Positions 25,264-33,451 of a stretch of 41,229 bases of DNA are shown piece by piece. The position numbers and the translations under genes were made by a program. The DNA is from Thioalkalivibrio sp. (lineage in GTDB: Bacteria; Pseudomonadota; Gammaproteobacteria; Ectothiorhodospirales; Ectothiorhodospiraceae): positions 1-41,229 of the forward strand of contig NZ_REBW01000148.1 of the NCBI RefSeq assembly GCF_007692535.1. Direction: 5' to 3'. Numbering within the stretch: the stretch's first letter is position 1; the number at the start of each line of letters is the position of its first letter. The notes beneath the pieces were generated by a model that was not told where the DNA came from, searched no databases, and worked only from the letters and a program-made list of their open reading frames with translations.

Positions 25264-25269
25264 AGTGTA
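25264..25269 (-). promoter_or_regulatory. Possible -10 element immediately upstream of aroC
   Basis: TACACT on the minus strand ends six bases before the aroC ATG. A transcript starting seven bases below it would begin at the A of the ATG. The -35 region is weak. Together with the missing ribosome-binding site this suggests a leaderless mRNA; alternatively the true promoter is further upstream. Confidence 0.3.
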
Positions 25270-25370
25270 GCCCGAGCCTGCCTGCAGTGGGTATTGTTCC
25301 GACTGTTCTGCCGTCCGCCATGGTTTATTGTCGTGATGAATTTTCGCGTCTGGGCCCCCTGAAAAACACG

Positions 25371-25410
25371 TTGTGGAAACGCCGGAAGCCCGGCGCGGTC
25401 GTTTCCACAA
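25371..25410. repeat. 11-bp perfect inverted repeat upstream of the PAS-GGDEF gene
   Basis: TTGTGGAAACG (25371-25381) and CGTTTCCACAA (25400-25410) are exact reverse complements separated by 18 bp. The right arm covers the -35 position of the predicted promoter whose -10 is TATGAT at 25421-25426. Arm starts are 29 bp apart, close to three helical turns, so it could be a paired operator; it could also form a hairpin in RNA if read from further upstream. No known regulator consensus was recognised. Confidence 0.6.
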
Positions 25411-25420
25411 ACGAATGGCG

Positions 25421-25426
25421 TATGAT
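25421..25426 (+). promoter_or_regulatory. Predicted -10 element for the PAS-GGDEF gene
   Basis: TATGAT matches five of six bases of the -10 consensus. The region about 17 bp upstream has no good -35 and is covered by the right arm of the inverted repeat, which suggests activator or repressor control. The leader would be about 53 nt. Confidence 0.45.
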
Positions 25427-25485
25427 GAAAGTCAGCTGATCGCGTCCCGTGAATACGCCGTCTTCACGGGCGGGAAGGAGGTGTC

Positions 25486-27540
25486 ATGTCCGTTACCGGG
25501 CACTATGCAGAACTCTCGCCAGCCACCCTCCCAGACCATGACCTGTCGCGGATGCTCCTGGACAACCTCGCCACGGGCGTCTTCGGCATCGACCGCGCAG
25601 GGAGGTTCACCTTCCTGAACCAGGCCGCCATACGGCTGTTCGGCTTCGCCACACCGGAGGCCGTCCTGGGCAAGGAGAGCCACTCGCTGACCTGCCATGC
25701 CAATGACCTTGGGATCCGTTACCACGAGTCGGACTGTCCGATCTATCGCGTCATGTCCACCGGCAAACCACTGGAAAGCGGCACGGACAGCTTTCGACGT
25801 GTCGACGGCAGCCCCTTCTTCGCACAGGTGCACGCGGCACCGCTAAGGGACAGCCAGGGCGAGGTCTGTGGTGCGGTGGTGGCCATCGAGGACATCACCG
25901 ACCGCCTCTTCCGGGAACGCACGCTGGCCCAGTACAAGGCCGTGTTCGAAGCCGCCCGCGATGCGATCGTGCTCCACGACCAGCGCGTCATCGTGCATTG
26001 CAATCCTTCCAGCGTTGCCCTGTTTGGCGCCCAAGCGCCAACCGATCTCATCGGCCGCCATCCCGGCGGCTGCTCGCCGGAATTCCAGCCCGATGGGAGA
26101 CTCTCGCGGGAGGCCGTGAATGCCTATACGAAACAGGCGCTGGCGGAGGGATCGGTGGCCTATGAATGGCTTTGCCAGGCGTTGGACGGGCGCACCTTTC
26201 CGAGCGAGGTCATGCTCAGCCGGGTCGATCTCCCCGAGGGTCCGATCCTGCAGGCGGTGATCCGCGACATCACGGACAGGCAAGTGGCTGAACAGGCTCT
26301 ACGCCGCAGCGAGTCCGAGCTGGCTGCGGCGCAGGAGATCGCGCAACTCGGTAACTGGGCCTGGGACATCGCCAGCGGAACGATCGCCTGGTCGGATGAA
26401 GTCTATCGCATCTTCGGAGTGCAACCCGCCAACTTCAGCCCGAATTACAGTGATTTTCTGCGTTTCGTTCATCCGTCGGACCGGGAACGCATAACCACCG
26501 CGATCGACCATGCACTCAGCGGTCCGGGTGACTACGACCTGGAACATCGCATCCTTCGCGCCGATGGCAGCCAGCGCACGATTCATCAACGGGGCCGGAT
26601 CGTACGCGACCCAACGGGAAGGCCAGCACGCATGCGCGGCACGGTCCAGGACGTGACCGAACGCCGGGCGCTGGAAGACCAGCTTCGTTACGAACGCGAT
26701 CTCGGGGAGAGGGTACTCGAGGGGCTGCCGGCGATCTTCTTCCTCCTCGACGCGGGGGGACGCCCGATCCGCTGGAACCGGAATCTCGAGACGGTCATCG
26801 GGGTGCCGGCGGATGGCATCGGCGGACACAGGGCCATCGAATGCGTGGAACCGGGCGACCGGCACCGGGTTGCCGCAGCGATCCAGAAGACGTTGAACGA
26901 GGGGTCGGGCGATGTCGAGGCGGGGCTCGTGTCGCGCAACGGCTGGCCGATCCCCTATTACTTCACCGGCAACCGGGTCGAGCTCGCCAACGAGGTCTTC
27001 CTGGTGGGCTTTGGAGTGGATCTCTCGGAGCGCAGACGCCTGGAATTGGAGTTGGAACGCCAGGCCTCCCACGACAGGCTGACCGGCCTCTACAACCGCT
27101 GGAAGTTCGAGGAGGCGCTGAACCTGGAGACGGAGCGTGCCCGTCGCTACCGGACGGAGTTTTCCCTGGTCATGTTCGACATCGACTGGTTCAAGGAGGT
27201 CAACGACACCTACGGACACGACGTCGGGGACGCGGTGCTCCGCAAAATGGCCGAGGTGGTGGGTCAGCAGATCCGCCGCACCGATATACTGGCACGATGG
27301 GGCGGTGAGGAGTTCATGATCCTGCTGTCGGAGACCGGCCTGGAGCACGCGACACATCTCGCCGAGGCGACGAGGGTCCGGGTGGCGCAGGCGGACTTCC
27401 CGGGCCCGGGCCAGCTGACGATCAGTCTCGGGGTCACGCAATACCTGCAGGGTGAGACGATATCCACCCTGCTCAAGCGCGTGGACAAGGCGATGTATCA
27501 GGCCAAGGAACGAGGACGCGACTGCACCGTCGCCGCATGA
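25486..27540 (+). CDS. Diguanylate cyclase with four PAS domains (intact GGEEF and I-site)
   Basis: A 684-residue soluble sensor enzyme predicted to make cyclic di-GMP from two GTP. There is no signal peptide or membrane helix. Four PAS/PAC units lie at about 20-125, 140-255, 270-385 and 400-510. The first has the form with a CHANDLGIRYHESDCPIYR insertion. The PAC ends are marked by the IEDITDR, IRDITDR, VQDVTER and VDLSERR motifs. The GGDEF domain (about 525-684) starts with HDRLTGLYNR and has the active motif GGEEF at 606-610. RRTD at 597-600 sits exactly where the product-inhibition I-site lies. The start has an ideal AAGGAGGTGTC ribosome-binding site. The signal sensed is unknown; bound haem or flavin cannot be judged from sequence. 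Confidence 0.93.
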   Translation: MSVTGHYAELSPATLPDHDLSRMLLDNLATGVFGIDRAGRFTFLNQAAIRLFGFATPEAVLGKESHSLTCHANDLGIRYHESDCPIYRVMSTGKPLESGTDSFRRVDGSPFFAQVHAAPLRDSQGEVCGAVVAIEDITDRLFRERTLAQYKAVFEAARDAIVLHDQRVIVHCNPSSVALFGAQAPTDLIGRHPGGCSPEFQPDGRLSREAVNAYTKQALAEGSVAYEWLCQALDGRTFPSEVMLSRVDLPEGPILQAVIRDITDRQVAEQALRRSESELAAAQEIAQLGNWAWDIASGTIAWSDEVYRIFGVQPANFSPNYSDFLRFVHPSDRERITTAIDHALSGPGDYDLEHRILRADGSQRTIHQRGRIVRDPTGRPARMRGTVQDVTERRALEDQLRYERDLGERVLEGLPAIFFLLDAGGRPIRWNRNLETVIGVPADGIGGHRAIECVEPGDRHRVAAAIQKTLNEGSGDVEAGLVSRNGWPIPYYFTGNRVELANEVFLVGFGVDLSERRRLELELERQASHDRLTGLYNRWKFEEALNLETERARRYRTEFSLVMFDIDWFKEVNDTYGHDVGDAVLRKMAEVVGQQIRRTDILARWGGEEFMILLSETGLEHATHLAEATRVRVAQADFPGPGQLTISLGVTQYLQGETISTLLKRVDKAMYQAKERGRDCTVAA

Positions 27541-27586
27541 GGGGCCCAGTGACGCGGGCCCCATGACGCGGGTTGTTCTTCCCGCG
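27541..27586 (+). other. Two consecutive GC-rich hairpins after the PAS-GGDEF gene
   Basis: Immediately after the stop codon GGGGCCC pairs with GGGCCCC (27541-27562, 8-nt loop), then CGCGGG pairs with CCCGCG (27567-27586, 8-nt loop). Neither is followed by a T-run. They may protect the 3' end of the message or act as weak terminators before the rhodanese gene. Confidence 0.4.
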
Positions 27587-27642
27587 CCGGCCGTGCATCC
27601 TGACGCGCTCCGCCGCTTCATCGTCACCAACGAGGGACCGCG

Positions 27643-28068
27643 ATGACTGCACCACTCCCGAGAAGAGTCACGCCGCAGCAGGCCTTCGAAAGCCTCGAGA
27701 AACGCCCAAGGGATCTCCTCGTGGATATCCGCTCGACCATGGAGTACCTGTTCGTGGGCCATCCCGTCGGAGCGGTGCACATCCCCTGGATCGATGAACC
27801 GGATTGGGTCGAGAACCCGCATTTCGTTGCCCAGGTTCGCAAACTGCTCCTGGGCGGCATCGGCGACGAGGGTGAGGATGCCCCGACCGTATTTCTGATC
27901 TGCCGGAGCGGGAAACGGTCACTGGCCGCCGGACAGGCCCTGATCGCCGAGGGGATCGATAACGTCTACTCCGTCGACGAGGGGTTCGAGGGACCGCTGG
28001 ACAGCGAGCACCGTCGTTCCACGACTGCGGGCTGGCGCTTTCACGGTCTGCCCTGGGAACAGTGCTGA
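27643..28068 (+). CDS. Single-domain rhodanese-like sulfurtransferase
   Basis: A 141-residue cytoplasmic protein consisting of one rhodanese domain. The active-site loop CRSGKRS has the catalytic cysteine at residue 87, in the CxxGxRS form typical of single-domain sulfurtransferases. The N-terminal LLVDIRSTMEYLFVGHPVGA and IPWIDEP segments are the conserved CH2A-like part of the fold. Its sulfur acceptor is unknown; relatives handle persulfide or thiosulfate sulfur. It lies 102 bp after the PAS-GGDEF gene on the same strand, with hairpins between, and converges with prmB with only one base between the two stop codons. Confidence 0.9.
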   Translation: MTAPLPRRVTPQQAFESLEKRPRDLLVDIRSTMEYLFVGHPVGAVHIPWIDEPDWVENPHFVAQVRKLLLGGIGDEGEDAPTVFLICRSGKRSLAAGQALIAEGIDNVYSVDEGFEGPLDSEHRRSTTAGWRFHGLPWEQC

Positions 28069-28069
28069 A

Positions 28070-28960
28070 TCACTCGGGCAGTTGGTCCCGTGCCAGCAGG
28101 AAGACGCCCTCGCCGCCCCCGGCGAACTCCAGCCAGGTGAAGGGCAGCTCCGGAAAGGCAGCCTCCAGCGCCGGCTGGCTGTTCCCGACCTCGACGATCA
28201 ACACGCCGCCTGTATTCAGACGAGCCTTCGCCCCGGCGAGTATGCGCCTGACGATGTCCAGGCCGTCCGCCCCGGCCGCAAGCCCCAGCGACGGTTCGTG
28301 CCGGTACTCGGGCGCCAGTGCCGCCATCTCGCCGGCGTCGACATACGGTGGATTGGAGACAATCAGGTCGAACCCGGGCGCGCCGGCGAGACCCTCGAAG
28401 ACATCGCTGACAGCCAGCGTCACACGCTGTTCCAGGTCATGCTCCCGCACGTTGCGGCGCGCCACCGCCAGTGCGTCGGGCGACAGGTCGGCGAGCCAGA
28501 CCTCGGCCTCGGGCAGTACCGTGGCCGTGGCGAGGCCGATGCAGCCGCTACCGGTACAGAGGTCCAGCACCCTGCCGATGGCACCAGGGTCGAGCCATGG
28601 GCTGAAACCCGCCTCGATCAACTCCGCGATCGGTGAACGCGGGATCAGCACGCGTTCGTCCACGTAGAACGGCAGGCCCATGAACCAGGCCTCGCGGGTG
28701 ATGTACGCGGCGGGCTTGCGGGTGGTGATCCGCATGCGCAGAGCGGCCTCGACCCGGCGTCGCTCGGCGGGAGCGAGGCGACTGTTCCACCAGCTCTCCG
28801 GCAGGTCCAGCGGCAGGTCCAGCGCATGCAGCACCAGCCAGGCCGCCTCGTCGATCGCATTATCCGTACCATGCCCGAAACTGAGCCGCACGGCCCGGAA
28901 CTGGCTGGCCCCGAAACGAATGAAATCGCGGATCGTCCGCAGATCGGTGACCGGATCCAT
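28070..28960 (-). CDS. prmB: Ribosomal protein uL3 N5-glutamine methyltransferase
   Basis: A 296-residue SAM-dependent methyltransferase of the HemK/PrmB family that modifies a glutamine of ribosomal protein L3. The N-terminal helical domain (about 1-100) reads TIRDFIRFGASQFRAVRLSF and contains FGHGTDNAIDEAAWLVLHAL, which is characteristic of PrmB and not of PrmC. The SAM motif is VLDLCTGSGCIGLA and the catalytic motif is NPPY in IVSNPPYVDAGEM. The ATG at 28958-28960 (MDPVTDLRT) is chosen over an upstream ATG at 29113 because similarity begins there. It is convergent with the rhodanese gene. Confidence 0.96.
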   Translation of the reverse strand: MDPVTDLRTIRDFIRFGASQFRAVRLSFGHGTDNAIDEAAWLVLHALDLPLDLPESWWNSRLAPAERRRVEAALRMRITTRKPAAYITREAWFMGLPFYVDERVLIPRSPIAELIEAGFSPWLDPGAIGRVLDLCTGSGCIGLATATVLPEAEVWLADLSPDALAVARRNVREHDLEQRVTLAVSDVFEGLAGAPGFDLIVSNPPYVDAGEMAALAPEYRHEPSLGLAAGADGLDIVRRILAGAKARLNTGGVLIVEVGNSQPALEAAFPELPFTWLEFAGGGEGVFLLARDQLPE

Positions 28961-29282
28961 GAAGGAGCCCTGGAAAGAGGTTGCCAAAATCCGCGCTGCC
29001 AGCCTCGGGCGTCCGGGAACCGCTCGCTGGCGTCGCGGCGCGAATTGCCGCACTCTACAACAATCCGATCCCAGGGTGCGCGGCCGTTCTCCGGGGCTAG
29101 TACCATCCAGCATTTAGACCCTGACAAAATTCATCCATGGCACTACATCTTTGGTATAATCTGATGCAGGGGTGGCCTGGACCCGAACAAGGTAGCAGGC
29201 TCTGCCGGCATGGCGATTTGGTGATGCGCGGCGACGTCGAGGGCGCACCGCGTGCGGCTGACACCGAGCCGCGAGGGCATCC
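28961..29282. other. Intergenic region between prmB and the first fimX-like gene
   Basis: This 322-bp stretch separates two divergent genes. Its right half holds the predicted fimX-like promoter (29152-29160) and a leader of about 115 nt. The left half should contain the prmB promoter, but only a weak -10-like TAGAGT on the minus strand (near 29055) was seen. The leader does not show the conserved core of a cyclic-di-GMP riboswitch. Short open frames across it look like chance frames. Confidence 0.5.
29152..29160 (+). promoter_or_regulatory. Extended -10 promoter of the first fimX-like gene
   Basis: TGGTATAAT is a perfect extended -10 element (TG, one base, TATAAT). Transcription would start near 29167, about 115 nt before the ATG at 29283. 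No consensus -35 is visible at 17 bp, which is usual for extended -10 promoters. Confidence 0.55.
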
Positions 29283-31511
29283 ATGATCAATTCGATTAGC
29301 GTTCTGTTCATCACCCTGGATCCGGATCTGGCCGGGCAGGTCATCGGCCGCATCCGCTACCGGGGCCACGCGGTCCGGCCGAAACAGGCCGGCAACGCAC
29401 GGGACCTCGAGCGTCTGTTGCAGAGCCACCGCTTCGATGCTGTCGTTCTGATCGACGGCGATCTGGACATCGGGCTGGAGGAACTGACCGAGGCCCTGCA
29501 CCGTGCCGGCCGTCAGACCCCCATCGTGATGCTGACCGACCGCGCACAGGAACTGCGCCTGAGCGCGGTCGAAGGCGGCGCCTTCGCAGTGGTGGACACC
29601 GAGAATCACGACGTGGCGGCGGCGATGACGCTGAAGGCCGTCGAGTACCTCAACAAGGGCCGAGAGATCAACCATCTCCGGACACTGCTGCAGGAAGCAG
29701 ACCGGCGTTACCTGCTGATGCTGGACAGTTCCCGCTACCCTATCGCGTGTTTTCACGAGGGGGTCGCCACCTATGCCAACGACACGTGGCGGAATTGCTT
29801 CGAAATGGAACTCAGCGAAAGCCTGGACCACCTGACGCTCCAGGATCTCGTGATCCCCGATCAGCATGAAGACCTCGTCCACCTGCTGCGCATCCGTCAG
29901 AACCAACCCGAAAACGTGGAAACCTGCGAGACGCTGACCCTGCGGACCCGTCGCGGACAGACCTTCGACGCCGACCTCCTCCTGACCGGAGCCGTCATCG
30001 GGGGGCAGCCCTGTACTGTCGTGCACCTCTCGTTTGCGGGAGGAGAGCCCACACTCCAGGAACTGAACGGTGCTGCGATGAAGCCGCTCGGCCATGACCG
30101 CAGTCCGGGGCCGCCCTCCGGATCGGAAGGGAATGCCACGCCGCGAACGGACCCGGGAGCCGCACGCGCAAGGCCGAAGAACGAAGGCGCCAGGCCCGAC
30201 GAGCCAGGAAACCCTGGGGACAAGGCCCCCGTCCGCCCGCCGGATGAGCCGCGCATGGACCCAGCCCAGCAGCAACGGGAATTCCTCCGGGCAGTCGAAA
30301 GAACCCTGGCGGACACCGCCCGCTCGGAGCTTCCGCTCGGCCTTGTGGTGTGCGCGCTGGATACCCGTGACAGGCAGCTGGGTGACTCGCCCGACGTACT
30401 TGGCAACGTGCTTCAGCGCACACTGGCGAATGGCCTTCCCCGCTCTGCAACCGTTGCCGTCCTGGAGAAGGGCCACTGCGGAATCCTCCTGTCCGACACC
30501 AACCGCGCGGCGGTCGAAGCGCAGCTTGACGCGCTGGTGAAGCAGGTCCACGAGCAGGCGATCCCCCTCGACGATGGCGGCACCATCACCGGCTCCCTGG
30601 CCTGCGGCGCCGTGCTGGCGGACGATACGGAGTCCTCCGCGCAGGAACTGCTGGACCGATGCCATCAAACCCTTGCCGAGGCCCGTGCCAGCGGTGGCGG
30701 CTGTTACCGTTTCCGTATGCCGCCCGGGATACAGCAAAGCGATCCCGAAGCCGACCGGATCTGGAAGACCCGCGTCGAGGAAGCGTTGCAGAAGAACAGC
30801 TTGAAGCTCCTGTATCAGCCCATCGTAAGCCTGCAGGGGGATGACTCGCCGCGATACGACGTCTTCGTCCGGCTCGAGGCGGAGGGTGGTGAGACGCACG
30901 AGCCCAACGAGTTCCTGCCCGCGGCGGAACGCAGCGGCGTTGCAGCGCATCTCGATCGCTGGATCATTCAGCACGCAGTCACCGCATTGTCGGAGCAGTT
31001 GCAGCGCGACCCGCGCACCACCTTTTTCGTCAGGCTCAGCCAGGGGTCCCTGGACGCGCAGGCCGTAGTGACCTGGCTGCAGGAGTTCCTCGAGCATTCC
31101 CAGGTTCCAGCGGGGAACATCGTCGTGGAATTCAAGGAAGCCACGATACTGACGCAGCTGGACAGCGCAGGGGCGACGGCCCAGGGCCTGAAGGCGCTGG
31201 GTGTGGGACTGTGCATCGGGGACTTCGGCAACGGGCTCGATCCCTTCAAGATCCTGGGACCGGTGGATGCGGGGTACATCAAGCTGGACGGTGGCTATGT
31301 CAGCCGTCTGGCCAGCGACCATTCCGCACAGGAGTCCGTGCGGCAACTCACCGAGACCGCCCGTGCGAGCGACCGGCAGGTCATCGTCCCGATGGTCGAG
31401 GACGCCGATACCCTGACCCTCCTGTTCAGTGTGCAGGTGAACCTGGTACAGGGATACTTCGTGCAGCCGCCCGGTGAACAGCTGGATTTCGACTTCGCAA
31501 GCGGGCTCTAA
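29283..31511 (+). CDS. FimX-like degenerate REC-PAS-GGDEF-EAL protein, copy 1
   Basis: A 742-residue soluble protein. A receiver-like domain (about 5-125) keeps VVLID (D58) but lacks the acidic pair and the conserved Lys. A PAS-like domain follows (about 135-255), then a Pro/Arg/Gly-rich linker (about 265-335) that replaces the usual start of the GGDEF domain. The GGDEF motif position reads GHCGI (397-401), so no cyclase activity is expected. The EAL domain (about 495-742) has DVF (526-528) in place of EAL, Arg in place of the catalytic Asn, and GDFG (646-649) in place of DDFG, while K667 and E706 remain. A phosphodiesterase is unlikely; a cyclic-di-GMP-binding effector like FimX is likely. 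The C-terminus LDFDFASGL resembles FimX. psd follows 33 bp later. Confidence 0.85.
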   Translation: MINSISVLFITLDPDLAGQVIGRIRYRGHAVRPKQAGNARDLERLLQSHRFDAVVLIDGDLDIGLEELTEALHRAGRQTPIVMLTDRAQELRLSAVEGGAFAVVDTENHDVAAAMTLKAVEYLNKGREINHLRTLLQEADRRYLLMLDSSRYPIACFHEGVATYANDTWRNCFEMELSESLDHLTLQDLVIPDQHEDLVHLLRIRQNQPENVETCETLTLRTRRGQTFDADLLLTGAVIGGQPCTVVHLSFAGGEPTLQELNGAAMKPLGHDRSPGPPSGSEGNATPRTDPGAARARPKNEGARPDEPGNPGDKAPVRPPDEPRMDPAQQQREFLRAVERTLADTARSELPLGLVVCALDTRDRQLGDSPDVLGNVLQRTLANGLPRSATVAVLEKGHCGILLSDTNRAAVEAQLDALVKQVHEQAIPLDDGGTITGSLACGAVLADDTESSAQELLDRCHQTLAEARASGGGCYRFRMPPGIQQSDPEADRIWKTRVEEALQKNSLKLLYQPIVSLQGDDSPRYDVFVRLEAEGGETHEPNEFLPAAERSGVAAHLDRWIIQHAVTALSEQLQRDPRTTFFVRLSQGSLDAQAVVTWLQEFLEHSQVPAGNIVVEFKEATILTQLDSAGATAQGLKALGVGLCIGDFGNGLDPFKILGPVDAGYIKLDGGYVSRLASDHSAQESVRQLTETARASDRQVIVPMVEDADTLTLLFSVQVNLVQGYFVQPPGEQLDFDFASGL

Positions 31512-31544
31512 GCCTGCCCGCCGCATTCCGTTCACGGATCTTAA

Positions 31545-32420
31545 ATGGCCACCCTAGACGCGCTCCTCGCACAACTGCTCAGGCTGCTTCCGCATCATGC
31601 GATCTCCAGGCTCACGCACCGGCTTGCCCGCTGGGAGTCGCCCCGGGTCCAGCCGCTGCTGCGCTGGTTCATCCGGCAGTATGGCCTGGACATGAGCGAG
31701 GCTGTGGAACCGGATCCTGCGGCCTACCCCAGCTTCAACGCGCTCTTCACCCGGGCGTTGCGCGCGGACGCCCGGCCGCTCGAGGGCGACGAGCAAAGCA
31801 TCCTGAGCCCTGCCGACTCCAGGGTCAGCGCCTTCGGGCCCATCGAGTACGGCCAGATCTTTCAGGCCAAGGGGCACGCCTACACGGTGACCGAGCTTCT
31901 GGGGGGGTTCGCGGACCTGGCCGGGCCCTTTGCCCGCGGGTCGTTCCTGACCGTCTATCTGTCCCCGCGCGATTATCACCGGCTGCACATGCCGGTTTCG
32001 GGACGCCTGACCACGATGCTGCACATCCCGGGACGGCTTTTCTCGGTCAACCCACGCATCGTCGCCCACACGCCGCGCCTGTATGCCCGGAACGAGCGCG
32101 TGGTGGCCCTTTTCGACACTGCGTTCGGCCCCGTGGCCATGGCACTGATCGGCGCGATCAATGTCGGTTCGATCGAGACCGTCTGGGCCGGCGAGATCAC
32201 GCCGCCCTCAGGCCGGGTCATCACCCGTACCGATTACGGCGATCAGGAAATCCGCCTGCAGCGTGGAGCCGAAATGGGGCGTTTCAATCTGGGCTCCTCC
32301 GTGGTGCTGCTGATGCCCGACCATCCGGTGCACTTCGACCCGGCGCTCGCCCCCGAGACTTTCGTCCGGTTTCGTCAGGAGATCGCGCGGATCGTTTCCT
32401 GGTCGGCCGTGCGGACTTAG
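31545..32420 (+). CDS. psd: Phosphatidylserine decarboxylase proenzyme
   Basis: A 291-residue proenzyme that cleaves itself to a pyruvoyl enzyme and makes phosphatidylethanolamine at the inner membrane. The cleavage motif is LGSS (249-252), with self-cleavage predicted between G250 and S251, leaving an alpha chain of about 40 residues; E. coli has LGST. Other conserved parts are ILSPADSRVSAFG, FLTVYLSPRDYHRLHMPVSG with its catalytic His, and ALIGAINVGSIE. The ATG at 31545-31547 has no clear Shine-Dalgarno site. It lies 33 bp after the first fimX-like gene and converges with epmA. From memory, psd also lies beside fimX in Pseudomonas aeruginosa. Confidence 0.97.
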   Translation: MATLDALLAQLLRLLPHHAISRLTHRLARWESPRVQPLLRWFIRQYGLDMSEAVEPDPAAYPSFNALFTRALRADARPLEGDEQSILSPADSRVSAFGPIEYGQIFQAKGHAYTVTELLGGFADLAGPFARGSFLTVYLSPRDYHRLHMPVSGRLTTMLHIPGRLFSVNPRIVAHTPRLYARNERVVALFDTAFGPVAMALIGAINVGSIETVWAGEITPPSGRVITRTDYGDQEIRLQRGAEMGRFNLGSSVVLLMPDHPVHFDPALAPETFVRFRQEIARIVSWSAVRT

Positions 32421-32431
32421 GCCGATCCCCG

Positions 32432-33451
32432 TCAGGCGCGGCCCCAGGGGAAGTCGATGACCCGGGCGATATCCGCTTCTCCGAGCAGACACATCAGCAG
32501 ACGATCGACCCCCAGCGCCACACCGGCGCAGTCGGGCAACCCGGACGCCATCGCGGAGGCAAAGAAACGGTCGGACTCCGGGATCGTCTGGCGGTTGCGC
32601 CGCCGACGTTCGAGATCCTGACCCTGCCGGGCGGAAAAGATCACGGGGTCGTTCAGTTCATGGAAGCCGTTGGCCAGCTCCAGGTCGCCCCAGTACAGTT
32701 CGAACCGGCTCGCGCAGCCCGGGGCGCGCGCGCTGGGCCGCGCCAACACCGCCTGGCTTTCCGGATAATCGAAGACAACGGTCAACTGCCCGGGCGCGAA
32801 GCGCGGCGCCAGCACCATTGCCATCAGCGCATCGAGCCAGCCGTCGCGATCGAGCTGCCCGATGACCCCAAGACCCTCGCGTCGCGCCGCGACAGCGCAT
32901 TCCTCAGCGCTGCAGGTGAGCGGATTCAGGCCCAGCGCCTCCTGGAACAGGTCTGCGTAGGCCACCCGCCGCACCGACGCCTGGGGCCGGTTCCAGCCAG
33001 GATCCGCGGCTGCCACCGCCTGCACCAGTTCCAGCACCTCGTCCATCAGGCGCCGGTCGTCGAACCCCAACCGATACCATTCGAGCATGCTGAACTCGGG
33101 ATTGTGCCGGACGCCCGTCTCCTCGCCGCGGAAGACCCGGGTCAGTTGAAAGATGTCGCCGGCTCCGTCGGCGAGCAGGCGTTTCATCGGGTATTCGGGG
33201 GAGGTGTGCAGGTAGCCGACAGTCCCGTCCGGCGCCCGCGCCCGCCAACTCTCGACGCCGGGATCCAGCGGTGCGCCGCTTGAGAGGATCGGCGTTTCCA
33301 CCTCGAGCAGGCCCCGTGCGGCGAGGAATCCCCGCAGTGCGGCGTTAAGCCGCGCGCGATGAACCCGGGCCCGCGTGGCACAGGGACGCCAGGTCGCTGC
33401 CTCTGTTCCAGACACCCGCAACCCCTGGCTGGCTCCGGGCCGGCGCGCCAT
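32432..33451 (-). CDS. epmA: Elongation factor P-(R)-beta-lysine ligase
   Basis: A 339-residue class II lysyl-tRNA synthetase paralogue without an anticodon-binding domain. It activates (R)-beta-lysine and attaches it to Lys34 of EF-P. Visible motifs are LLEVETPILSSG, LHTSPEYPMKRLLADG, motif 2 in FRGEETGVRHNPEFSMLEWY, ELANGFHELNDP, and motif 3 in GVALGVDRLLMCLLG. The protein is about 14 residues longer at the N-terminus than E. coli EpmA. The ATG overlaps the efp stop by one base (TGATG), which supports this start and shows coupling of the enzyme to its substrate protein. Confidence 0.97.
   Translation of the reverse strand: MARRPGASQGLRVSGTEAATWRPCATRARVHRARLNAALRGFLAARGLLEVETPILSSGAPLDPGVESWRARAPDGTVGYLHTSPEYPMKRLLADGAGDIFQLTRVFRGEETGVRHNPEFSMLEWYRLGFDDRRLMDEVLELVQAVAAADPGWNRPQASVRRVAYADLFQEALGLNPLTCSAEECAVAARREGLGVIGQLDRDGWLDALMAMVLAPRFAPGQLTVVFDYPESQAVLARPSARAPGCASRFELYWGDLELANGFHELNDPVIFSARQGQDLERRRRNRQTIPESDRFFASAMASGLPDCAGVALGVDRLLMCLLGEADIARVIDFPWGRA

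Noticed and set aside
29138-29154. Possible sigma54 promoter (TGGCAC) before the first fimX-like gene
   Set aside because: The -12 element TTGC is not at the required distance; the extended -10 TGGTATAAT explains the region better.
29167-29282. Cyclic-di-GMP riboswitch (GEMM type) in the leaders of the fimX-like genes
   Set aside because: The conserved core around CACGCACAGGGCAAACC is absent from both leaders.
29097-31535. An 812-codon minus-strand open frame opposite the first fimX-like gene, longer than that gene
   Set aside because: It is an antisense shadow typical of GC-rich DNA: composition rich in His, Gln, Arg and Asp, no family motifs, and the plus-strand frame has clear domains.
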